A stretch of 50,451 nucleotides of DNA. Origin: JBBDSJ01 sp040905025 (GTDB lineage: Bacteria; Pseudomonadota; Gammaproteobacteria; Methylohalomonadales; Methylohalomonadaceae). Shown here in pieces: positions 25,439-33,202 of the stretch. Both the position numbers and the translations under genes were made by a program. The notes below the pieces were generated by a model. That model made no database searches. It worked only from the letters and a program-made list of their open reading frames with translations, and was not told the DNA's origin. Position 1 is the first letter of the stretch. Each line of letters opens with the position of its first letter. The stretch spans positions 1 to 50,451 of the forward strand of contig JBBDSJ010000030.1 in assembly GCA_040905025.1 (NCBI GenBank), in the 5' to 3' direction.

Positions 25439-26686
25439 ATCTATTTCGCCGAACACAATGTCCTGCGTCCCTATCACCGCAACCACATCCGCCAACATAT
25501 GACCACGTACCATTTCATCCATTGCGGCAAGATGAGCAAAACCTGCGGCACGGATTTTCACGCGATAGGGCTTGTTGGCGCCGTCAGAAATCATGTACAC
25601 ACCAAATTCACCTTTTGGATGTTCAACAGCGGCATAGACTTCCCCGGCCGGCACACAGTATCCCTCGGTAAATAATTTGAAGTGGTGAATCAATGACTCC
25701 ATGTCATCTTTCATTTCTTCACGGCTTGGCGGCACCAGTTTGTGATCATCCAGAATCACCGGACCGGGATTGGCACGTAGCCAGTCCACACATTGTTTAA
25801 TAATGCGATTGGACTGGCGCATTTCTTCAATCCGCACCAGATAACGATCATAGCAGTCACCATTGCTGCCAACCGGAATATCAAAATCCATCCGGTCATA
25901 AACTTCGTATGGTTGTTTCTTGCGCAGATCCCATTCAATGCCGGAACCACGCAACATCGGCCCGGAAAAACCGAGCTGCAATGCGCGTTCTGGTGATACG
26001 ACGGCAATACCGACGGTACGTTGTTTCCAGATACGGTTGTCGGTCAGCAGGGTTTCATATTCATCGACGCAACCGGGGAAACGTTCAGTAAAATCTTCAA
26101 TAAAATCAAGCATCGAACCCTGGCGATTGCGGTTACGTTGCTCGACTTCCTTTTCGTTATGCCATTTCGACGGTTGATACTGCGGCATAACCAGCGGCAA
26201 ATCCCGATAGACCCCACCGGGACGGTAATAAGTTGCATGCATGCGTGTGCCGGACACCGCTTCATAACAATCCATCAGATCTTCACGATCGCGGAAGCAA
26301 TACAGGAACATTGTCATCGCGCCGATATCCAGGCCATGCGCACCCAGCCACATCAAATGATTCAGTATGCGGGTGATCTCATCGAACATGACACGAATAT
26401 ATTGCGCACGGATCGGCGGCTTGATGCCGAGCAGCTTCTCAATCGCCAGCACGTAGGCATGTTCATTACACATCATCGACACATAATCGAGTCGATCCAT
26501 ATAACCGATACTCTGGTTATAGGGCTTGCTTTCTGCCAGCTTCTCGGTCGCCCGGTGCAACAGGCCTATATGTGGATCAGCACGTTCAATGACCTCACCA
26601 TCCATTTCCAGCACCAGCCGCAATACACCATGCGCAGCCGGATGCTGCGGACCGAAGTTCATTGTCATGTTACGGATTTCAGGCAT
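25433..26686 (-). CDS. nuoD: NADH-quinone oxidoreductase subunit D
   Basis: This 417-residue hydrogenase-like subunit forms the quinone site with NuoB and NuoH. Recognised segments are MTMNFGPQHPAAHGVLRL at the N-terminus (quinone-site His), IGLLHRATEKL, YMDRLDYVSMMCNEHAY and the C-terminal GTQDIVFGEIDR. It is separate from nuoC, which rules out an enteric fused nuoCD. It overlaps the end of nuoC by 8 bases. Its stop lies inside a repeat. Confidence 0.98.
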   Translation of the reverse strand: MPEIRNMTMNFGPQHPAAHGVLRLVLEMDGEVIERADPHIGLLHRATEKLAESKPYNQSIGYMDRLDYVSMMCNEHAYVLAIEKLLGIKPPIRAQYIRVMFDEITRILNHLMWLGAHGLDIGAMTMFLYCFRDREDLMDCYEAVSGTRMHATYYRPGGVYRDLPLVMPQYQPSKWHNEKEVEQRNRNRQGSMLDFIEDFTERFPGCVDEYETLLTDNRIWKQRTVGIAVVSPERALQLGFSGPMLRGSGIEWDLRKKQPYEVYDRMDFDIPVGSNGDCYDRYLVRIEEMRQSNRIIKQCVDWLRANPGPVILDDHKLVPPSREEMKDDMESLIHHFKLFTEGYCVPAGEVYAAVEHPKGEFGVYMISDGANKPYRVKIRAAGFAHLAAMDEMVRGHMLADVVAVIGTQDIVFGEIDR

Positions 26687-27380
26687 TGAGTTTCGGATCC
26701 TCTACCTGCGGCTCGCCAATGGCATACCGATTATCGTGGCGAATAACTTTTGGCACCAGCACGCGGTTTTCGATCGTTACCGGCTGATACACCACCCGGC
26801 CCTTGTCCGGGTCATAGCGCACTTCAACATTGCCATTGAGCGGGAAATCCTTGCGGAACGGGTGACCACTGAAACCATAGTCAGTCAGGATGCGGCGCAA
26901 ATCCGGATGGCCTTCAAACAGGATACCGAACAAATCGAATGCTTCACGCTCGAACCAGTTTGCTGAATTCCAGATATCGTTGACTGAATCAATACGCGGT
27001 GGATTGCCATGCGTGTAACAACGCAAACGCAAGCGCCGGTTATGCCTGATAGACAATAATTGATATGCGACTGCAAAACGCTGCGGCTTGTCGCTGGATT
27101 CCTCATAAACACCAATACTGACACCACGGCTGAAACCGGTTGCGGTAGTCGACTGCGTTGCCCAGTCGGCTTTGCCGTAGTGCAGGTAATCCACACCACA
27201 CACATCCATCAACTGCTCGAAAGCAAATTCCGGTTCATCACGCAACGCCTGGCAAACACCCAGCAATTCACTGGCAGGCAGTTCCGCGGTGATCTGGTTT
27301 GTTGCCACCGTCACACTCGTCAGCTGCGAACCAAATCGCGCTTGCAAAGTAGCAACAAAATTGTCGGGGACTGTTGACAT
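26679..27380 (-). CDS. nuoC: NADH-quinone oxidoreductase subunit C
   Basis: This 233-residue 30-kDa-type subunit of the peripheral arm has no cofactor. The family signature is seen in WFEREAFDLFGILFEGHPDLRRILTDYGFSGHPFRKDFPL. The stop overlaps the start of nuoD by 8 bases. It starts 10 bases after nuoB. Confidence 0.98.
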   Translation of the reverse strand: MSTVPDNFVATLQARFGSQLTSVTVATNQITAELPASELLGVCQALRDEPEFAFEQLMDVCGVDYLHYGKADWATQSTTATGFSRGVSIGVYEESSDKPQRFAVAYQLLSIRHNRRLRLRCYTHGNPPRIDSVNDIWNSANWFEREAFDLFGILFEGHPDLRRILTDYGFSGHPFRKDFPLNGNVEVRYDPDKGRVVYQPVTIENRVLVPKVIRHDNRYAIGEPQVEDPKLNA

Positions 27381-27390
27381 GGATCAGTTA

Positions 27391-27933
27391 TCAGCGGGCG
27401 ATGGTATTGGTGCGGCGTATTTTGTTTTGTAATTGTATGATGCCAAACAACAGGGCTTCAGCTGTTGGTGGGCATCCCGGCACATAAATATCTACTGGCA
27501 CGATGCGATCGCAGCCACGTGTGACCGAGTAGGAATAATGGTAATAGCCACCACCGTTCGCACAGGAGCCCATTGAGATCACCCAGCGCGGCTCGGCCAT
27601 CTGGTCGTAGACCTTGCGTAATGCCGGTGCCATTTTATTGACCAGTGTACCGGCCACGATCATGACATCTGACTGGCGTGGACTTGGCCGAAAAATCACA
27701 CCGAAACGATCCAGATCATACCGGGCCGCACCGGCGTGCATCATTTCCACTGCACAGCAGGCCAGTCCGAATGTCATTGGCCAGAGCGAACCCGTACGCG
27801 CCCAGTTAAACAGCCGGTCAACCGACGTGGTGACAATACCGTGCTCATGAATTTTTTCGATAACCTGATCTGCCTGCTGGCTGAACTGGCCTGGAAGCGC
27901 GGCTTTCTGGTCGAGGTTCTGATCTACTCCCAT
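27391..27933 (-). CDS. nuoB: NADH-quinone oxidoreductase subunit B
   Basis: This 180-residue subunit holds the terminal 4Fe-4S cluster N2. Ligands are the adjacent cysteines in GLACCAVEMMHAG, one in MGSCANGGGYYHYS and one in YVPGCPPTAEALLFG. The start overlaps the nuoA stop by 10 bases. Confidence 0.98.
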   Translation of the reverse strand: MGVDQNLDQKAALPGQFSQQADQVIEKIHEHGIVTTSVDRLFNWARTGSLWPMTFGLACCAVEMMHAGAARYDLDRFGVIFRPSPRQSDVMIVAGTLVNKMAPALRKVYDQMAEPRWVISMGSCANGGGYYHYSYSVTRGCDRIVPVDIYVPGCPPTAEALLFGIIQLQNKIRRTNTIAR

Positions 27934-28280
27934 TCAAGCGCTCCTTTTTTCCATTCGTATATGAAACCGATGGTTAGTAGGCCAAGAAACACCATCATGG
28001 CCCAGAAACCGGCCCAGCCGATTGTGTCGAGGGCAACACCCCAGGGAAACAGGAAGGCAATTTCCAGATCAAAAATGATGAACAAAATGGCGACGAGGTA
28101 ATAACGGACGTCAAATTTCATGCGTGCGTCTTCAAATGCTTCGAAACCACATTCGTAGGGAGACTGTTTTTCCGGATCCGGCCGCTGCGGGCCAAGGATA
28201 AAACCCAGCACCAGCATGGCAACACCCATGATGAGTCCGATCACCAGAAATATCAGAATGGGTAAATATTCTGTCAGCAT
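27924..28280 (-). CDS. nuoA: NADH-quinone oxidoreductase subunit A
   Basis: This 118-residue three-helix membrane subunit carries the family signature QSPYECGFEAFEDARMKFDVRYYLVAILFIIFDLEIAFLFPW (Cys on the loop near the quinone site). I choose MLTEYLPILIFLVIG at 28280; a start 18 codons upstream adds a polar leader foreign to the family. It is the first gene of the operon. The upstream region to the tRNA contains a MITE-like repeat and integration relics rather than an obvious promoter. Confidence 0.96.
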   Translation of the reverse strand: MLTEYLPILIFLVIGLIMGVAMLVLGFILGPQRPDPEKQSPYECGFEAFEDARMKFDVRYYLVAILFIIFDLEIAFLFPWGVALDTIGWAGFWAMMVFLGLLTIGFIYEWKKGALEWE

Positions 28281-28342
28281 CAGCAGATCAGCGCGTCCGG
28301 TTAGTTTTGGCCTTTGCCGTTGAGCAGTCGGCACCCGGTTAA

Positions 28343-28486
28343 TAGAAGCGGTCTCAAAATTACTGCATTTGCCGATACGGTGTTGAAAGTGGACTCAAAA
28401 TGCTCATGTAGTGTTTATACACTCCGCTTTTTCGTCCACTTTCGCCTAGTCTCGGCTGCATTCGTGACATTTTGTGACCACTTCTA
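28343..28486. mobile_element. MITE-like element, copy B1
   Basis: This 144-bp non-coding element has terminal inverted repeats TAGAAGCGGTCTCAAAAT (28343-28360) and ATTTTGTGACCACTTCTA (28469-28486). Inside, GAAAGTGGAC and GTCCACTTTC form a second inverted pair. A related copy (B2) lies at 32984-33187. TA or CTAG at the outer edge could be a target duplication. It stands 62 bases upstream of nuoA. Confidence 0.7.
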
Positions 28487-28585
28487 GTAATAATTTAGTT
28501 GTAAAATCAAATGCCTGGCGGGACTTTAGAGCAGTGCTATTTCCCCCTACCTTGCACTGCGTCATTATACAGACTAGAGCCAGAC

Positions 28586-28669
28586 CGGCATACCTTTGCC
28601 ACCAAATTCATTAAACATATTGATCTGTACAGCAGAGGTTCAAGACACTGGAAACATAGCGGAACACTG
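28586..28669 (+). pseudogene. Possible relic of a tyrosine recombinase C-terminus
   Basis: In one frame the translation reads RHTFATKFIKHIDLYS and shortly after SRHWKHS. This resembles the box II region of tyrosine recombinases, (L)RHTFATxxL..DLYSVSRLLGHSS, including the catalytic R and the later H. The frame otherwise has no gene-like continuation, and the active-site Tyr is not recognisable. Position next to a tRNA 3' end with a duplicated copy fits a decayed integrase. The match is short and was made by eye. Confidence 0.35.
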
Positions 28670-28691
28670 CGGGATATTTTCGATACAAGTC

Positions 28692-28886
28692 AGTTGCCAC
28701 GGGGAAGTGGGAGTTCGTGCTGGATTGATTCCAAACTGAAACCTGCCCGGACAGGCAGGAGAACAACTGGTGCCGATGGGGAGATTCGACACTTTGTCAG
28801 GACTGACAAAGTAGACGCACGCAGTGCGCCCGCAGGGCGAGGCACAGGGATGGGCCGAGTCAGCTCCCACGGGGAAGTGGGAGTTC
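28692..28886. repeat. Repeated T-arm-like inverted sequences beside tRNA-Leu
   Basis: A short inverted sequence built on CCACGGGGAAGTGGGAGTTCGT occurs at about 28696-28717 and 28866-28887; the second copy has the full CTCCCAC/GTGGGAG arms. Its right half, GTGGGAGTTCG, equals the T-arm of the tRNA-Leu read on the minus strand, and its left half equals the same region read on the plus strand. These look like rearranged pieces of the tRNA gene. Confidence 0.55.
28767..28789 (-). other. Duplicate of the tRNA-Leu 3' end (att-like)
   Basis: The 23 bases at 28767-28789 are identical to 28937-28959, the last bases of the tRNA-Leu(GAG) gene including the encoded CCA. The two copies are direct repeats 170 bases apart. 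Duplicated tRNA 3' ends are the usual scars of tyrosine-recombinase integration. A decayed duplicate tRNA is the alternative. Confidence 0.6.
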
Positions 28887-28937
28887 GTCTGTATACTACC
28901 TTTCGATCTATGGCTGTCTGTTGAACCAAAAATAATC

Positions 28938-29022
28938 TGGTGCCGATGGGGAGATTCGAACTCCCACGGGTTACCCCACTACCCCCTCAAGATAGCGTGT
29001 CTACCAATTCCACCACATCGGC
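28938..29022 (-). tRNA. tRNA-Leu (GAG)
   Basis: Read on the minus strand, the gene runs from GCCGATGTGGTGGAATTGG to CCCATCGGCACCA. The acceptor stem GCCGATG/CATCGGC is perfect, the D-loop is TGGTAGACAC-like, and the anticodon stem CTATC/GGTAG encloses TTGAGGG with anticodon GAG. A long variable arm (TGGGGTAACCCG) and the T-loop GTTCGAATC mark a class II leucine tRNA. CCA is encoded. Its place behind secG matches the widespread secG-leuU order, so it is probably co-transcribed with secG. Confidence 0.97.
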
Positions 29023-29039
29023 ATAAACCGGAAAATTAT

Positions 29040-29273
29040 GGAAGCTCTGAATAATTCATCCATGAATTATGCGTCCTTAGCTTCGTAAGCAGCACATCCA
29101 TGTGCTACTTCTCAGAGCACGAAAATCAAAAATTGTGATTTTCGATTTTCCATCATTAGGTTCGTAACCGCTACATCCATGTAGCACTTCTCTTCATTTT
29201 TCAATCGCTTATATGATTGAAAAATAGCAGTACGTCCATGTACTGCAGGAACCTCTAATTAATTAGAGGTTCC
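29040..29273. repeat. Mosaic palindromic repeat, copy A2
   Basis: This 234-bp copy is inverted relative to A1, running from GGAAGCTCTGA (29040-29050) to a perfect 26-bp palindrome of GGAACCTCTAATT and its complement (29248-29273). Hairpins inside are AATTCA-TCCA-TGAATT, AGCACA-TCCA-TGTGCT, the GAAAATCAAAAAT/ATTTTCGATTTTC stem, GCTACA-TCCA-TGTAGC, TTTTTCAATC/GATTGAAAAA, and GCAGTACG-TCCA-TGTACTGC. It fills the whole gap between secG and tRNA-Leu. Confidence 0.85.
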
Positions 29274-29276
29274 TTA

Positions 29277-29627
29277 TTATTGCGGAATCAGCGGCAGTTC
29301 CTGCTCGTCCCTGCCGGATTCGCTGGCTGGCGCAGCGGCTTCTTCAGCTTCCAGCGTGGTCTGTTCCATCAGGCTGGTAAATTCTACGGTACGCGTCGCA
29401 ATGTACCCAAGCGCCAGACTGTTGGCCAGGAACATCACGGCCAGTGCCGTGGTGGTTTTGGTCAAAAAATTACCTGAACCCTGGCTGCCGAAGACCGTTC
29501 CGGACGAGCCACCGCCAAACGCCGCGCCGGCATCCGCACCCTTGCCATGCTGAATTAGAATAATCACGATTAGTGCCAATGCGACCAGTACCTGAAACAC
29601 CAGTAAGCCTGTATGTAATCCATCCAT
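29277..29627 (-). CDS. secG: Preprotein translocase subunit SecG
   Basis: This 116-residue accessory subunit of the SecYEG channel has two helices, LLVFQVLVALALIVIILIQ and TALAVMFLANSLALGYI. Between them lies the conserved Gly-rich loop HGKGADAGAAFGGGSSGTVFGSQGSGNF. The C-terminal tail is acidic and rich in Ala and Glu. It follows tpiA by 28 bases and precedes tRNA-Leu, the classic order. Confidence 0.96.
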   Translation of the reverse strand: MDGLHTGLLVFQVLVALALIVIILIQHGKGADAGAAFGGGSSGTVFGSQGSGNFLTKTTTALAVMFLANSLALGYIATRTVEFTSLMEQTTLEAEEAAAPASESGRDEQELPLIPQ

Positions 29628-29655
29628 TAAATCAATCCTCTCAATCTCGGAATTC

Positions 29656-30408
29656 TCATGTTTTTACACTCTGGCAAATAGCCAGAAAATCATTTGCATT
29701 CAGCGATGCCCCGCCGATCAGACCACCATCGATATCAGGCATAGCGAACAATTCAGCGGCGTTACCGGGTTTGACGCTGCCACCATACAAAATCCGGGTT
29801 TGCGCACCCAGGTCGGCATGCCGGGTGTCCAGCCGGGCGCGAATAAAAGCATGTACTTCCTGCGCCTGCTCCGGCGTCGCCGCGCGGCCGGTGCCAATCG
29901 CCCAGACCGGTTCATACGCAATCACAGCGGGCGCAAAAGCATCATGTCTGAGTAACGGCGCCAATTGACGTTCGATCACAGCTTCGGTCGCGCCCGATTC
30001 ACGTTCACCCAGCAGCTCACCCACACACACTATCGGCACCAGTCCGGCCACCAGCGCAGTCGTCATTTTGTGCGCCACATGCACATCGGATTCAGCAAAC
30101 AGATGGCGGCGCTCGGAATGGCCGACAATCACAAACCGGCAATTATAATCTTTCAGCATGGTCGCCGACACCTCACCGGTGTAAGCACCATCATCATGCT
30201 CAGACAGCGTCTGCGCGCCCAGCATCACCTTGCTGCCCTGCAATCGGCTACTGATTTCTGCCAGATACACGGCCGGCGGACAAATCACTACTTCGATATC
30301 GGCGGTATTAGCCAAACCCGCGACCACGGCATCCACCAGCGGCCCGGCACTGGCGCGCGTGCCATTCATTTTCCAGTTTGCTGCGACCAGCGGGGTACGA
30401 TCAGCCAT
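29656..30408 (-). CDS. tpiA: Triosephosphate isomerase
   Basis: This 250-residue TIM-barrel enzyme interconverts dihydroxyacetone phosphate and glyceraldehyde 3-phosphate. Catalytic Lys is in AANWKMNG, His in IVGHSERR and Glu in AYEPVWAIGTG; the phosphate loop is in ILYGGSVKPGN. I choose the start MADRTPLVAANWKMNG at 30408; a start 19 codons upstream would add a non-family leader. It is followed by secG and preceded by the RluB-type gene after a 103-base gap. Confidence 0.98.
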   Translation of the reverse strand: MADRTPLVAANWKMNGTRASAGPLVDAVVAGLANTADIEVVICPPAVYLAEISSRLQGSKVMLGAQTLSEHDDGAYTGEVSATMLKDYNCRFVIVGHSERRHLFAESDVHVAHKMTTALVAGLVPIVCVGELLGERESGATEAVIERQLAPLLRHDAFAPAVIAYEPVWAIGTGRAATPEQAQEVHAFIRARLDTRHADLGAQTRILYGGSVKPGNAAELFAMPDIDGGLIGGASLNANDFLAICQSVKT

Positions 30409-30511
30409 TATTGCGTTCTCCCGGAAATGGCCGCATAGCCTACAGCCTGGCGCGAAAAACGCCAACTGCTGATTGCAGTCTGACCCGGGCTGAATCCTGG
30501 CACAGGCGGCT

Positions 30512-31267
30512 TTATTCCGGTGCTGCTACTGCCGCGGGGCTGACGGCGGCCTGCAATGCGGCGATTTCCGCCGCTGACAATGACCAGACATCACCGATAC
30601 GCTTTTGCCTAGGCAAATTGATTGGCCCGAAGCGCACCCGCGTCAGGCGGGCAATCGGCAGGCCCTGCGATTCGAACAGCCGCCGTACTTCACGCTGTCG
30701 GCCCTCGGTAATAACCACGTGATACCAGTGATTGCTACCCTGGCCACCGGCATCCTGAATCGATTTGAACCGGGCCGGACCGTCGTCAAGCTGCACCCCG
30801 CGCAGCAATTGCTTGTGCTGCTCGGAAGTTAACTCGCCGCGCACACGCGCCGCGTATTCGCGTTCGATTTCCGCCGATGGGTGCAGCAGTTTGTTGGCCA
30901 GTTCACCATCGGTCGTGAAAATCATCAGGCCACTGCTGTTGATATCGAGCCGCCCCAGTGCCACCCAGCGACCCTGCTTGAGGTGTGGCAAGGCCTTGAA
31001 GACACTCTTCCGGCCTTCCGGATCGCGGCGACTGCAGATCTCGCCGTCGGGCTTGTAATAGGCAATCACCTGTAAATCCGGTGTACTGCGCCAGTCCAGC
31101 GTCACTGGCCGGCCATCGACCAGCAACCGATCCTTTGGCCCGACCCGGTCGCCCAGACCCGCAACCTTGCCGTTGACCTGAATCCGGCCGGCTTCAATCC
31201 ACTGCTCCAGCGTGCGGCGCGAACCAAGGCCGGCGCGGGCGAGAACTTTTTGAATACGTTCCTGCAT
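30512..31267 (-). CDS. rluB: RluB-type 23S rRNA pseudouridine synthase
   Basis: This 251-residue protein has an N-terminal S4 domain (MQERIQKVLARAGLGSRRTLEQWIEAGRIQVNGK) and a RsuA-class catalytic domain. The catalytic Asp lies in ALGRLDINSSGLMIFTTDG. A further signature is VITEGRQREVRRLFES. By length and by closeness to scpAB it fits RluB, which modifies U2605 of 23S rRNA (E. coli numbering), rather than RsuA or RluE/F. In many genomes rluB directly follows scpB; here ybiT and a repeat come between. Confidence 0.88.
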   Translation of the reverse strand: MQERIQKVLARAGLGSRRTLEQWIEAGRIQVNGKVAGLGDRVGPKDRLLVDGRPVTLDWRSTPDLQVIAYYKPDGEICSRRDPEGRKSVFKALPHLKQGRWVALGRLDINSSGLMIFTTDGELANKLLHPSAEIEREYAARVRGELTSEQHKQLLRGVQLDDGPARFKSIQDAGGQGSNHWYHVVITEGRQREVRRLFESQGLPIARLTRVRFGPINLPRQKRIGDVWSLSAAEIAALQAAVSPAAVAAPE

Positions 31268-31275
31268 GATGCTGG

Positions 31276-32862
31276 CTAGAGAATGCCCTGGTTGCGTAGA
31301 TACTCATCATAAGTACCAACGAAATTGGTCACACCATCACGGCTGAGTTCGATGATCCGCGTTGCCAGTGATGATACAAATTCGCGGTCATGGCTGACGA
31401 AAATCAGGGTGCCGGGATAATTTTCCAGTGCCAGATTCAATGATTCGATTGATTCCATATCCAGGTGATTGGTCGGCTCATCCAGCAACAATACATTCGG
31501 TTTCAACAAGGTCAGCTTGCCGAACAGCATACGCCCCTGCTCGCCACCGGAGATCACCTTGACCGACTTTTTCACTTCGTCGCCGGAAAAAAGCATGCGC
31601 CCGAGCGCGCCACGGATCATCTGTTCGCCATCTTTGGTCCATTGCGCCATCCACTCATACAGCGTCATGTCAGTGGCAAAATCGGTGGCGTGATCCTGGG
31701 CAAAATAACCGATGTCGGCAGCTTCGGCCCATTTGACGCTACCGCTGTCCGGAGCCAGATCACCGGCCAGACACCGCAACAACGTGGTTTTACCGATTCC
31801 GTTCGGGCCGATAATCGCAACCCGTTCACCGGCCTCGATCTGCATGCTCAGGTTCTCAAACAGAACTTCATCGTCAAACTGTTTGCCGAGTTTCTCAACT
31901 GTCACCGCCTGGCGATAAAGCTTCTTGTTCTGTTCAAAGCGAATAAACGGATTTACGCGGCTGGAAGGCTTGACCTCGGCCAGTTCGATTTTGTCGATCT
32001 GGCGCGCGCGCGAGGTGGCCTGCTTGGCTTTCGAGGCGTTCGCTGAAAAGCGGCTGACAAATGTCTGCAACTCGGCGATCTGTGCTTTCTTCTTGGCATT
32101 GTCCGACAGCAGTCGTTCCCGCGCCTGCGTCGCGGCTGTCATGTATTCATCGTAATTGCCGTGATAGACACGCAGTTCACCATAATCCATATCGGCCATA
32201 TGCGTGCAAACGCTGTTCAGAAAGTGCCGGTCATGCGAAATGATGATCATGGTGCTGTTACGGTTGACGAGGATATCTTCCAGCCAGCGAATGGTATTGA
32301 TATCGAGGTGGTTGGTCGGTTCGTCCAGTAACAGCACGTCGGGATCGGCAAACAATGCCTGTGCCAGCAACACCCGCAATTTCCAGCCCGGCGCAATCGC
32401 ACTCATCGGGCCTTCATGCTGCTCCAGCGGAAATCCCAGTCCCAGCAACAATTCACCGGCGCGGGCCTCGGCCGTATAGCCATCGAATTCGGCGAATTGC
32501 ATTTCCAGTTCGGCAACCTGATTACCATCTTCCTCGGTCATTTCATCCAGTCCATAGATACGATCGCGTTCCTGTTTGATACGCCAAAGCTCGCTGTGGC
32601 CCATGATGACTGTATCGATCACGCTGCAATCTTCATAGGCAAACTGATCCTGACGCAATTTACCCAGCCGTACATCCGGTTCCAGCGCGACATTGCCGGC
32701 GGACGGCTCCTGCTCGCCGCCAAGTATGCGCATAAACGTCGATTTACCGCAGCCATTCGCGCCGATCAGGCCATAGCGGTTACCCTCGGCAAATTTGACC
32801 GAGACATTTTCAAACAGCGGCTTGGCGCCAAACTGCATGGTGACATTATTGGTGGAAATCAA
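31276..32862 (-). CDS. ybiT: ABC-F ATPase, YbiT type
   Basis: This 528-residue cytoplasmic protein has two ABC domains and no membrane segment, belonging to the ABC-F group that acts on ribosomes. The Walker A motifs are GANGCGKST and GPNGIGKTT; Walker B/D-loops are LLLDEPTNHLD in both halves. The first signature is APGWKLRVLLAQ, as in YbiT, and the second is SGGEQGRMLFG. A charged linker near residues 240-320 joins the domains. It starts 340 bases from scpB with a MITE-like element between, and ends 8 bases before rluB. Confidence 0.92.
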   Translation of the reverse strand: MISTNNVTMQFGAKPLFENVSVKFAEGNRYGLIGANGCGKSTFMRILGGEQEPSAGNVALEPDVRLGKLRQDQFAYEDCSVIDTVIMGHSELWRIKQERDRIYGLDEMTEEDGNQVAELEMQFAEFDGYTAEARAGELLLGLGFPLEQHEGPMSAIAPGWKLRVLLAQALFADPDVLLLDEPTNHLDINTIRWLEDILVNRNSTMIIISHDRHFLNSVCTHMADMDYGELRVYHGNYDEYMTAATQARERLLSDNAKKKAQIAELQTFVSRFSANASKAKQATSRARQIDKIELAEVKPSSRVNPFIRFEQNKKLYRQAVTVEKLGKQFDDEVLFENLSMQIEAGERVAIIGPNGIGKTTLLRCLAGDLAPDSGSVKWAEAADIGYFAQDHATDFATDMTLYEWMAQWTKDGEQMIRGALGRMLFSGDEVKKSVKVISGGEQGRMLFGKLTLLKPNVLLLDEPTNHLDMESIESLNLALENYPGTLIFVSHDREFVSSLATRIIELSRDGVTNFVGTYDEYLRNQGIL

Positions 32863-32983
32863 TCAGACAATCCTCAAACAACACTGACAGGTAAACAGGC
32901 GCACGGCCCGCAGCAGGGGCGCGATTCTACCGGGATAGACGCGGAAATGCAGCAGTGTGGCAGCGAAAAGCGGGAAAAACTGC

Positions 32984-33187
32984 TAGAAACGGTCTCAAAA
33001 TTACTGCACTTGCCGCCCTAAAATATACGAATGGATGTTGAAAGTGGACTCAAAATGCGGGGCCGTGAAACGGCAGATTATCTATACACTCCGCTTTCTC
33101 GTCCCCGTTGGTTAATAATCAAGGGCGCCTGGTCTCGGCTGCATTTTATTACACCCCTGGGTGCGTGACATTTTGAGACCGCTTCTA
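32984..33187. mobile_element. MITE-like element, copy B2
   Basis: This 204-bp element is related to B1. The ends are TAGAAACGGTCTCAAAAT (32984-33001) and ATTTTGAGACCGCTTCTA (33170-33187). Shared internal phrases are GTTGAAAGTGGACTCAAAATG, TATACACTCCGCTTT, and TCTCGGCTGCATT before the right end. It has about 60 more internal bases than B1, including extra hairpins (GCCGTGAAACGGC, CACCCCTGGGTG). It occupies most of the gap between scpB and ybiT. I saw nothing further in the remainder of that gap. Confidence 0.75.
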
Positions 33188-33202
33188 GTGCGGAAAACCG
33201 GC

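Noticed and set aside
26021..26689. Open frame of 222 codons opposite nuoD
   Set aside because: Antisense shadow of a well-conserved gene.
28824..29054. Plus-strand frame containing RWGDSNSHGLPHYPLK
   Set aside because: It is the antisense translation of the tRNA-Leu gene, a well-known type of spurious protein.
31276..32862. Degenerate first ABC signature (APGWKLRVLLAQ) in the ABC-F protein as a sign of inactivation
   Set aside because: This is the normal form in YbiT-type proteins, so it is not an anomaly.
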